Positions 26,060 to 34,014 of a DNA stretch of 64,000 nt are shown here, in pieces (the stretch's first letter is position 1; the number at the start of each line of letters is the position of its first letter). The notes under the pieces are model-generated. The model saw nothing but the letters and a program-made list of their open reading frames with translations. It searched no databases and was not told where the DNA came from. The position numbers were made by a program, and so were the translations under genes. This stretch comes from Stigmatella aurantiaca DW4/3-1 (GTDB lineage: Bacteria; Myxococcota; Myxococcia; Myxococcales; Myxococcaceae): NCBI RefSeq assembly GCF_000165485.1, contig NC_014623.1, positions 7,892,893-7,956,892 on the forward strand, read 5' to 3'.

Positions 26060-29008
26060 ATGAGCGGCGCGGCGGAACTGTTCACGCGGCATGTCTTCCT
26101 CGATCTCGAGACGACGGGGCTCGACCCCCGCGTGGACGAGGTCATCGAGCTGGGGGCGCTCTTCTTCGAGCACGGCCGGGAGGTGCGCCGCATCGCCCGG
26201 ATGTATGCCCCGTCCCGGCCCCTGCCCATCACCATCCGCCGGCTCACGGGCATCGAGGATGCGATGCTCGCCGGCAAGCCCCGCTTCGGCAGCGATCTGG
26301 ACGAGCTGCGCGAGGCGCTGACCGGCTGGACGGTGGTGGCGCACAATGCCCCCTTCGAGAAGGGCTTCCTGCCGAAGCTGCTGGGCCCCATCCGGGCCCC
26401 GGTGCTCGACTCGTGCGAGCTGCTGCACTACCTGCACCCAGAGCTGTCCAGCCACTCGCTGGAGGCGATGATGCGCTGGGCCGGGCTCAAGCCGCGCAGC
26501 ACCCACCGCGTGGAGACGGACTGCGAGGCCACCTACGCGGTGCTGAGCCGTGCCCTCGAGGGCTGCATCCGGGAGGGCCGGGCGGACGACATCTCGGACC
26601 TGCTCGCCGTCCTGGACCCTCAGGCACGCGGAGGGTTGCGGCTGGCCCAGGTGGAGGCAGGCGAAGCCCCAGCGTCGGAGTCCCCCGCGGAAGAGCGTCC
26701 GCTGCTTGCGATGCTGCACCGCCTCTGGGAGGCCTGCCGCGCCACGCCCGTGGCCTTGACGCTGCAAAAGACCGGCGGCTTTCTGCCAGGCCAACCCGAG
26801 CGCCTGCGCGCGGGGGGCGCCAAGGCCCCGCCCGAGCCCGAGCCCGACACTCCCGTGCAACCGGTGCGCCCGGAGGAAGTGCAGGCCTTGCTGGGACCTG
26901 GCGGCGCGCTGGAACGCTCGGTGGAGGGGTTCACCAGCCGGCCCGCGCAGCTCGACATGGCGCAGGCGGTCGCGCGCACCCTCTCGGAAGGGGGCCGGTT
27001 GGCGGTGGAGGCGGGCACGGGCACGGGCAAGTCGCTGGCCTACCTGGCCCCGGCGGCGCTGTTCGCCGCGCGCAATGGGCGCAAGGTGGGCGTGGCGCCA
27101 CACACGAAGACACTGCAGGACCAGCTCATCGACAAGGACTTGCCCCGGCTGCACCGCGCCACGGGCGGCGCCTTTGGCTACGCCCTGCTCAAGGGGCAGA
27201 CAAATTACGTGTGCCGCCGGCGTGCGTTGGATGCCACGCTGGCGGAGCCTGGAATGCGGCACGAAGCCCGGGCCCCCCGCGCCTACCTCCGGGCCTTTCT
27301 GCGCCGCAGCCCGGACGGAGACCTGGACAAGCTGAGCCACTGGTTTCGCGAGCGCTTCCCGGTGCTGGGGGCCCTGGTGCCCTCGGTCCGCTCGGAGGCC
27401 GCGACGACCCTGGGCGAGAAGTGTCCGCACCACCGGCGCTGCTACTACCACTCGGCGGTGGCCCAGGCGCGCGCCGCGGACGTGCTCGTCATCAACCAGT
27501 CCCTGGCGTTCGCCTGGCCCCAGCGCTACCCGAAGCTGGACCACCTGGTGCTGGACGAGGCGCACGAGGTGGAGGACGTGGCCACCACGGCGCTCACGCT
27601 CGAGCTGTCGGACTCCGCCTTCGCCCGGCTCACCGAGCGGCTCCATGGGCGCGATGGGCGCCATGGCTTCTTCGCGGAGCTGCGGCGCGCCCTCGCCGGG
27701 ACGCGACGGGCCGAGGGCAAGCGGCTGATGAGCGACGTGGAGTCCGCGCTCCACACCCTCCTCGCCGTGGCCCGGGACCTGGGGGAGCGGGTGACGGCCC
27801 TCTGCGAGCCAGCGGCCACCCCCAACGAAGACTCAGACGAGACGGCGTACGCCCCGGAGCTGCGGGTGACCGAGGCCGTGAGGGCCTGGCCCACCTGGGC
27901 CCCCGTGCATGAAGGCCTGGGGGACATGCGCGAGGCGCTGAGGGAGCTCCACAAGCTGCTCGCGGTGCGGACCTTGGAGCTCCTCCCCGAGCTGGCGGCG
28001 CGGCAACCCGCGCTCGAGCGGGAGCTGTCAGGCGCCGTCTCCGAGCTGACCGAGCTGACAGGGCTGGCGGAAGAGCTCTCCGGGGAGCCTTCCCGGAGCC
28101 GGTGCTACGCGGCCACGGCGGAGCCCAAGCGGCACCGGTGGAGCCTGGGCGCGCAGCCGGTGGACGTCTCCGCCTTTGTCGCCCATGAGTTCGCGGCGCA
28201 GAAGCGGGCGCTGGTGCTCACCTCGGCCACGCTGAGCACGGGGCCCGAGAGCCCCTTCGTCCTGAAGCGGCTGGGGCTGCTGGGCCGCGGCGAGGGGCCC
28301 GCCCCCCACCTGTTGCGCGCCCCCTCCCCCTTCCAACTGCGCAAGCAGGCGCTGGTGGTGCTGGTGACGGATGCGCCCCGCGCACACGAGGAGCCCTTCA
28401 TCGCGTGGGCCGCCCTCCGCATCTCCGGGCTCGCCCAGGTCATGGGCGGCCGGGTGCTGGGCCTGTTCGCCTCCACCCGGCGCATGGAGCGCATCGCGCG
28501 AGAGGTTCAGACACGGCTGGACCCGTGGGGCATCGAGGTGATGCGGCAGACCCGCGGGCACGGCCGCTCCCTGGCCGCCCGCCAGGAGCGGGACTCGGGC
28601 ACGGTGCTGCTGGGCACCAAGAGCTTCTGGCAGGGGGTGGACATCCCTGGCCGGGGCGTGGCGTGCGTCTTCATCGACAAGCTGCCGCTGGAGCCCGCCT
28701 CCCGGCCGCTGGTGGCGGCCCGCGAAGAGACGCTGGCCCGCGGCGGCAACGAGTACCTGGGCTTCCTCCAGTACCGGATGCCCCGGGCGCTGCTCCTGCT
28801 CCGGCAGGGCGTCGGACGGCTCATCCGCTCCCAGGAAGACCGGGGGGTGGTGGTGATCGCCGACCCGGGCCACCCGAGCTACCGCCAGCACCTGCTCGAT
28901 GCGCTGGCCGGCTACCGGGTGGAGGCGCTGCCCTGGGCGCAGGCCCGGCTGAAGCTCCACGCGGAACTCCAGGAGATGGGGCTCACGGTCGAGCGTCACC
29001 GCCCGTGA
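26060..29008 (+). CDS. DinG-family helicase with N-terminal DEDD exonuclease
   Basis: A 982-aa fusion for DNA repair or replication. The N-terminal exonuclease (about 1-175) shows Exo I FLDLETTGLD, Exo II VVAHNAPFEKGFL and a divergent Exo III (STHRVETDCEATYAV). The XPD/DinG superfamily-2 helicase follows: Walker A EAGTGTGKSLAYL, DEAH box LDEAHEVED, motif V/VI near VLLGTKSFWQGVDIPG and RQGVGRLIRS. Iron-sulfur cysteines are seen in NYVCRRR and CPHHRRC, i.e. three of the usual four. The fusion is known in B. subtilis DinG and in actinobacterial and myxobacterial relatives. Confidence 0.93.
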   Translation: MSGAAELFTRHVFLDLETTGLDPRVDEVIELGALFFEHGREVRRIARMYAPSRPLPITIRRLTGIEDAMLAGKPRFGSDLDELREALTGWTVVAHNAPFEKGFLPKLLGPIRAPVLDSCELLHYLHPELSSHSLEAMMRWAGLKPRSTHRVETDCEATYAVLSRALEGCIREGRADDISDLLAVLDPQARGGLRLAQVEAGEAPASESPAEERPLLAMLHRLWEACRATPVALTLQKTGGFLPGQPERLRAGGAKAPPEPEPDTPVQPVRPEEVQALLGPGGALERSVEGFTSRPAQLDMAQAVARTLSEGGRLAVEAGTGTGKSLAYLAPAALFAARNGRKVGVAPHTKTLQDQLIDKDLPRLHRATGGAFGYALLKGQTNYVCRRRALDATLAEPGMRHEARAPRAYLRAFLRRSPDGDLDKLSHWFRERFPVLGALVPSVRSEAATTLGEKCPHHRRCYYHSAVAQARAADVLVINQSLAFAWPQRYPKLDHLVLDEAHEVEDVATTALTLELSDSAFARLTERLHGRDGRHGFFAELRRALAGTRRAEGKRLMSDVESALHTLLAVARDLGERVTALCEPAATPNEDSDETAYAPELRVTEAVRAWPTWAPVHEGLGDMREALRELHKLLAVRTLELLPELAARQPALERELSGAVSELTELTGLAEELSGEPSRSRCYAATAEPKRHRWSLGAQPVDVSAFVAHEFAAQKRALVLTSATLSTGPESPFVLKRLGLLGRGEGPAPHLLRAPSPFQLRKQALVVLVTDAPRAHEEPFIAWAALRISGLAQVMGGRVLGLFASTRRMERIAREVQTRLDPWGIEVMRQTRGHGRSLAARQERDSGTVLLGTKSFWQGVDIPGRGVACVFIDKLPLEPASRPLVAAREETLARGGNEYLGFLQYRMPRALLLLRQGVGRLIRSQEDRGVVVIADPGHPSYRQHLLDALAGYRVEALPWAQARLKLHAELQEMGLTVERHRP

Positions 29009-29021
29009 GCCCTCGGAGCCC

Positions 29022-29750
29022 CTACAACCGGGCGCGGAACCGGGTCTCCAGCCCCTTGAGGTCCTCCACCCAGTCGCCCTGGATGCCCTGCTGCTTCGCG
29101 CGCTCCAGCGCGTGCTGAAGCACCAGCACATCGTCCTCCTGCTGCTTGCGCAGCCCGGCGATCATGTTCCGCGTGGCATCGAAGATGTCCTTCAGCTCGT
29201 CCTTCTCGCGCAGACCGTAGGGCGGCGGGCGGAACTGCCCCGCGGCCACGTCGTTCACCATGCGCCGGATGCGCATCAGCGGCCCGGCCACCCGGTGCGT
29301 CAACACGATGGTGGTCAGGGAGATGATGACGATGAAGCCAATCAGACACCCCACGAACACCAGCCACATCAACTGCTGGCGGCGCACCAGCTCCGTGCCC
29401 TGCGCGGCGACGGCGGCCCGCTCCGCCTCGTAGCGCTCGTCGATGGCCCGGGAGGTGGCCTGGAGCTGGGCCACGAAGACCGGATCCCCCATCTTCTGGA
29501 GCAGCTCATTGGAGAGCGTGGCGTTGGACAGCTCGCGGCTGGCCTGCGCGGCGAGCGAGCGGGCATTCAGGGAGGCACTGGCCTCGTTCACCAGCGCCTG
29601 GGCGCTCTGGAAGAGGAAGGCACCCAGCAGTGCCGCCAACACCATCGACACGGCGACCAGGTAGATGGCGAACTTGAACTGGACGCGCGGCTCGATGAGG
29701 AAGTTGCGCCACCGGCGCTTCTTGCTGGGATCCTGGGGGTACTTGGACAT
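29022..29750 (-). CDS. HAMP-domain membrane protein without output domain
   Basis: A 242-aa inner-membrane protein: cytoplasmic basic N-terminus (DPSKKRRWRNFLIE), transmembrane helix at about 27-50, periplasmic helical domain (about 51-125), second helix (about 127-150), HAMP domain (THRVAGPLMRIRRMVNDVAAGQ) and a C-terminal coiled coil (about 185-242). No kinase, methyl-accepting or cyclase domain follows, so it probably signals through a partner. It is 3 bp downstream of the HEAT-repeat gene, so the two are likely co-expressed. Confidence 0.85.
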   Translation of the reverse strand: MSKYPQDPSKKRRWRNFLIEPRVQFKFAIYLVAVSMVLAALLGAFLFQSAQALVNEASASLNARSLAAQASRELSNATLSNELLQKMGDPVFVAQLQATSRAIDERYEAERAAVAAQGTELVRRQQLMWLVFVGCLIGFIVIISLTTIVLTHRVAGPLMRIRRMVNDVAAGQFRPPPYGLREKDELKDIFDATRNMIAGLRKQQEDDVLVLQHALERAKQQGIQGDWVEDLKGLETRFRARL

Positions 29751-29753
29751 GAA

Positions 29754-30485
29754 TCAGGTGCTCCACTCGAAGGTTGACGCGACCTCCTCGATGGCCTTGG
29801 GAACCAGCGCCTTGAGGAGTTCCGCGGGTTCGGCGCCGGCCGCTTGCACGTCCACCTGACCGAGCAGCGCCAGATCCGGATAGCTGAGACAGAGGATCGC
29901 GATTCGCAGGCCCCCGCTCTCGGTGGCTTGGATCTGCGCGCTGAGCCGGTACCCGGAGATACCGTGCTTCTGAAGAACGCCCTGGGCGGCCTTCTTGGGC
30001 TCCTTCTTGGGCGCCAGCTTCGCGCCCCGGAGGATGAGCCGGCGCTTGAGGCGCTCCTCCGTGGCCTTCAACAGCTCCGGCGTCAGCTTGCCGGTGGTGT
30101 CCTTCACACCCTCCAGGTCGACATACAAGCGCGGCGGCCGAGACTGGAAGTCCTCCAGGGTCTTGATGGCATCGCGGATGGCCCCCAGGGTGGCCGCATC
30201 CTCCTCGTGGTGCGCCTTCAGGCACTCCAGTCCCGCCGTCTCCCGGAGCGTCGCCAGCCCCTTGGCGGCCGCCGCCCGGACCACCTCGCTGGCATCCTTG
30301 AGCCCCGCGCACAGGGGCACCACGGCCTCGGGCTCCTCCGTGGCCCCGAGCACCAGCGCCGCCTGAGAGCGAACGCGTGGATCCTTGCCCTTCTCCAACT
30401 GCCGGCTCAGGAAGGCCACGCGCGAATCCACCTGCGCGGAGGCAGGCAGGGTCAACAGCAAGAGCGCGATGAAAAGAAACCGCAT
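29754..30485 (-). CDS. HEAT-repeat protein with signal peptide
   Basis: Exported 243-aa protein. I chose ATG 30485 because it gives a clean signal (MRFLFIALLLLTLPASAQ); the frame extends further upstream but into non-coding sequence. HEAT-like repeats at about 25-105 (VRSQAALVLGATEEPEAVVPL; VVRAAAAKGLATL) precede a C-terminal domain (about 125-243) with LYVDLEGVKDTTGKL. Repeats of this sort form protein-binding surfaces. Function unknown. It is divergent from alaS across 179 bp. Confidence 0.8.
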   Translation of the reverse strand: MRFLFIALLLLTLPASAQVDSRVAFLSRQLEKGKDPRVRSQAALVLGATEEPEAVVPLCAGLKDASEVVRAAAAKGLATLRETAGLECLKAHHEEDAATLGAIRDAIKTLEDFQSRPPRLYVDLEGVKDTTGKLTPELLKATEERLKRRLILRGAKLAPKKEPKKAAQGVLQKHGISGYRLSAQIQATESGGLRIAILCLSYPDLALLGQVDVQAAGAEPAELLKALVPKAIEEVASTFEWST

Positions 30486-30664
30486 GGGTGTGCACCACTC
30501 TAGCTTGCTTGACCGCACTCGCGGTGAGGAACGCCGAGACTTCCCTACCCTCGCCCGGCTCGAGGTAACCCCCGGTCCCACCTTCACGCTTGCACCCTGC
30601 CCCCCCGGGTATCCAGGGACCAAGAACTCCTGCGAAGCGGGCTCTTGTGGCATATACCCACACC

Positions 30665-33358
30665 ATGCCTTCCGCCCTTACCGCCTCTCAAATCCGCGAG
30701 GCGTTCCTCCAGTTCTTCGAGGCGCGCGGCCACCGCCGTGTGGCCTCCTCCCCGCTGGTTCCCCAGAACGATCCGACCTTGCTCTTCACCAACGCGGGCA
30801 TGGTGCAGTTCAAGGACGTCTTCACCGGCCGCGAAAAGCGGGACTACTCCCGCGCCACCACCTCCCAGAAGTGCGTGCGCGCGGGCGGCAAGCACAACGA
30901 TCTCGACAACGTGGGCTACACCGCCCGCCACCATACGTTCTTCGAGATGCTCGGCAACTTCTCCTTCGGCGACTACTTCAAGGCCGAGGCCATTGCCTAC
31001 GCCTGGGAGTTCGTCACCCGGACGCTGGGGCTGCCCATCGAGCGGCTGGCCGTCACCGTCTTCAACGGCGAGCAGGGCGTCCCCTGGGACGCCGAGGCCT
31101 TCGAGCTGTGGGCCCAGCAGGGGGTCCCGCGCGACCGCATCCTCAAGCTGGGCTACAAGGACAACTTCTGGGCCATGGGGGACACCGGGCCGTGTGGCCC
31201 GTGTTCGGAGATCCACTACCACCAGGGCGATGACATCCCCTGCTCCGAGGCGGCCGCCGGACGGCCGTGCCAGGGAGTGGCGTGTGACTGCGACCGCTGG
31301 CTGGAGATCTGGAACCTGGTGTTCATGCAGTTCGAGCGCAAGGAGAAGGACGCGCCGCTCATCCCCCTGCCCAAGCCGTCCATCGACACCGGGGCGGGCC
31401 TGGAGCGCATCGCCTCCGTCGTGCAGGGCAAGCGCTCCAACTACGACACGGACCTGTTCCAGGGCATCCTGGGCACCGTGAGCGAGCTGGTGGGCAAGCC
31501 CTACACGCAGGAGGGCGGCGCCTCCATGCGCGTCATCGCGGACCACAGCCGCGCGGCCGCGTTCCTCATCTCCGACGGGGTGCAGCCCTCCAACGAGGGC
31601 CGCGGCTACGTGCTGCGCCGGATCATGCGCCGGGCCATCCGCCACGGCTCGCTGCTGGGCCTGGAGGACGTGTTCTTCTTCAAGGTGGTGGACCGCGTCA
31701 TCGGCCTGATGAGCGACGCCTACCCGGAGCTGCGCGAGGGCCGCACCTTCGTCCTCGAAGTCTGCCGCCACGAGGAGGAGACGTTCCGGCGGACGCTCGA
31801 CCGGGGCATGAAGCTCATCGACGAGGGCATCGCCAAGCTCAAGCAGGCCGGGGAGACGAAGCTGTCGGGCGCCGAGGTCTTCTACCTGCACGGCACCTAC
31901 GGCTTCCCGTGGGATTTGACGCAGATCATCCTGCGCGAGCGCGGCTTCGACGCGGACCTGGACGGCTTCTGGAAGGAGATGGAGAAGGAGGCCGACAAGA
32001 ACAAGTTCGGCGGCTCGGGCGAGAAGGCGATCAGCACCGTCTACCAGACGCTGGCGGAGCGCCTGGGCACCTCCGAGTTCCTGGGCTACGAGGGCGAGGG
32101 GCACGAGGGCGAGGGCTCCGTGCGCGCCATCCTCAAGGACGGGCACGAGGTGGGCCAGGCCTCCGCGGGCGAGACGGTGGAGCTGGTGCTGGACCGCACC
32201 CCCTTCTACGGCGAGTCCGGCGGCCAGCAGGGGGACACGGGACAGATCACCGGCCACGGCGGCAAGGCCGTGGCGCAGGTGACGGACGTGCAGCGCCCCG
32301 TTCCGGGCCTCATCGTCCACCATGTGCAGGTGAAGGAGGGCACCTTCCAGACCGGCGAGATGGTGCAGGCGGGCGTGGACAACCAGCGGCGCAAGTCCAT
32401 CCGCGCCAACCACTCGGCCACGCACCTGCTGCACAAGGCGCTCAAGATGGTGCTGGGGGACCACGTGAAGCAGGCGGGCTCCGTGGTGGCCCCGGACTTC
32501 CTGCGCTTCGACTTCTCGCACTTCTCGGTGCCCACCCCCGAGCAGCTCGAGCAGGTGGAGGACATCGTCAACACCTGGGTGCGGGAGAACACCGAGGCCC
32601 AGACGCGCGTCATGAAGCTGGACGAGGCGAAGAAGTCCGGCGCGGTGGCCATGTTCGGCGAGAAGTACGGGGAGACGGTGCGCGTCGTCACCGTGCACCC
32701 CCAGTCCACCGAGCTGTGCGGCGGCACGCACGTGCGGCGCAGCGGCGACATCGGGCTTTTCAAGATCCTCAGCGAGGGCGGCATCGCCTCGGGCGTGCGG
32801 CGCATCACCGCGGTGACGGGCCTGGGCGCGCTCCAGTACCTGCGGGAGACGGAGCGCGAGCTGCGCAAGGCGGCCGACCTGCTGAAGACCAGCCCCAAGG
32901 AGCTGTCCAAGCGCGTGGAAGCCACCCAGAAGCGCGTGAAGGAGCTGGAGCGCAAGGTCGAGGAGGTGGCGGTCAAGGCCCAGACGGCGTCCAACAAGGA
33001 CGTGCTGGAGCAGGCGCGCGAGGTGAACGGCATGAAGGTGCTGGCCATCCGCGTGGATCCAGCCGACGACAAGATCTACCGCGGGCTGGCCGACCAGCTC
33101 CGGGACCGGATCCGCTCGGGCGTGGTGGCCATCGGCGGCGAAAAGGACGGCAAGGCGCTCATCCTCGTGGCCGTCACCAAGGATGTGGTGGAGAAGGGCA
33201 TCAGCGCGGGAGCCCTCGTCCGGGAGATGGCCAAGGAGGTGGGCGGCAAGGGCGGAGGCAAGGCGGACATGGCGCAAGCCGGAGGCCCCGATGCGTCCAA
33301 GCTCCCCGCGGCGCTCGACAAGCTCTATGAGCTGACGAAGGGCCCGGGCGCGGCATGA
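30665..33358 (+). CDS. alaS: Alanyl-tRNA synthetase
   Basis: Charges tRNA-Ala (897 aa, class II). The catalytic core (about 1-250) has FFEARGHRRVASSPLVP and FTNAGMVQFKD. The editing domain has the zinc-binding HSATH (ANHSATHLLHKAL) and CGGTH motifs. A coiled coil and DHHA1 C-terminal domain with Gly-rich end (GGKGGGKADMAQAGG) follow. Start ATG 30665 aligns with the family N-terminus. The stop overlaps the next gene's start (ATGA). Confidence 0.98.
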   Translation: MPSALTASQIREAFLQFFEARGHRRVASSPLVPQNDPTLLFTNAGMVQFKDVFTGREKRDYSRATTSQKCVRAGGKHNDLDNVGYTARHHTFFEMLGNFSFGDYFKAEAIAYAWEFVTRTLGLPIERLAVTVFNGEQGVPWDAEAFELWAQQGVPRDRILKLGYKDNFWAMGDTGPCGPCSEIHYHQGDDIPCSEAAAGRPCQGVACDCDRWLEIWNLVFMQFERKEKDAPLIPLPKPSIDTGAGLERIASVVQGKRSNYDTDLFQGILGTVSELVGKPYTQEGGASMRVIADHSRAAAFLISDGVQPSNEGRGYVLRRIMRRAIRHGSLLGLEDVFFFKVVDRVIGLMSDAYPELREGRTFVLEVCRHEEETFRRTLDRGMKLIDEGIAKLKQAGETKLSGAEVFYLHGTYGFPWDLTQIILRERGFDADLDGFWKEMEKEADKNKFGGSGEKAISTVYQTLAERLGTSEFLGYEGEGHEGEGSVRAILKDGHEVGQASAGETVELVLDRTPFYGESGGQQGDTGQITGHGGKAVAQVTDVQRPVPGLIVHHVQVKEGTFQTGEMVQAGVDNQRRKSIRANHSATHLLHKALKMVLGDHVKQAGSVVAPDFLRFDFSHFSVPTPEQLEQVEDIVNTWVRENTEAQTRVMKLDEAKKSGAVAMFGEKYGETVRVVTVHPQSTELCGGTHVRRSGDIGLFKILSEGGIASGVRRITAVTGLGALQYLRETERELRKAADLLKTSPKELSKRVEATQKRVKELERKVEEVAVKAQTASNKDVLEQAREVNGMKVLAIRVDPADDKIYRGLADQLRDRIRSGVVAIGGEKDGKALILVAVTKDVVEKGISAGALVREMAKEVGGKGGGKADMAQAGGPDASKLPAALDKLYELTKGPGAA

Positions 33359-33993
33359 GCCTGAGAGCCCCCCTCGCCCCCCTCTTTCTGACGGCGGCCC
33401 TCGTGGGGGGCTGTCCGAAGGAAGAGGCGCCCGTCCCGGAAGACCGCACGCTCTCCAAGTTGCGGGCCGAGGTGGACCGCGTGGGGCGAGGGGGGCCGCC
33501 TTCGGGCCCTCCGGGGGCCGCTTCGGCGCCCGAGGATCCCAACGCGACCCTCGCGGGCCTGGCCTCGGGCCAGGAGTACACCCAGAAGCGGAAGCTGCAT
33601 CCCCCCGAGCCGAACGACACCGTGCACGTGGGCACGGTGGCCGTGAAGCTCATGGGCCTGGAGGCCTCGCACGGCGTCCAGGGCTCGGGGAAAGTCGCCC
33701 TCACCACCGAGGAGCTGTTCCTGCGCGTTCAGCTCATCGCCCAGAACGTGGGGGCAACGGCCACCCCCCTCGCCCTGGACCGGGCAAAGCTGGTGGACCC
33801 TGCTGGCCAGGAGCACTCCGTGGCACGGGACGTCCAGATCGTCGCCGGCACACGGGAGTTGCAGCGCACCTGGAGCCCGGAAGAGCGCTCCGAGATCATC
33901 CTTTTCTTCGAAGTTCCCCCCTCGGCCCTGGGGGCTGGACTGACGCTGGTGCTTCCCTCCACCAGCGGAGACGTCCGCCTCGCGCTCCAGTGA
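33355..33993 (+). CDS. Lipoprotein with DUF4352/FxLYD-like beta domain
   Basis: Exported 212-aa lipoprotein: signal with lipobox LVGGC (Cys20), a Gly/Pro-rich linker (about 45-75), then a beta-sandwich-like domain (about 85-212) with ELFLRVQLIAQNVGATATPL and the ending LVLPSTSGDVRLALQ, typical of DUF4352-type extracellular domains. The function is unknown. It is coupled to alaS by ATGA and lies 21 bp before the PilZ-Hsp70 gene. Confidence 0.8.
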   Translation: MSLRAPLAPLFLTAALVGGCPKEEAPVPEDRTLSKLRAEVDRVGRGGPPSGPPGAASAPEDPNATLAGLASGQEYTQKRKLHPPEPNDTVHVGTVAVKLMGLEASHGVQGSGKVALTTEELFLRVQLIAQNVGATATPLALDRAKLVDPAGQEHSVARDVQIVAGTRELQRTWSPEERSEIILFFEVPPSALGAGLTLVLPSTSGDVRLALQ

Positions 33994-34014
33994 ACTCTCC
34001 GTGAGGCGTCAACG

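Noticed and set aside
30584-33277. 897-aa minus-strand frame across alaS
   Set aside because: Antisense shadow of alanyl-tRNA synthetase. The protein is a low-complexity Leu/Ala/Arg/His string without signal or motif.
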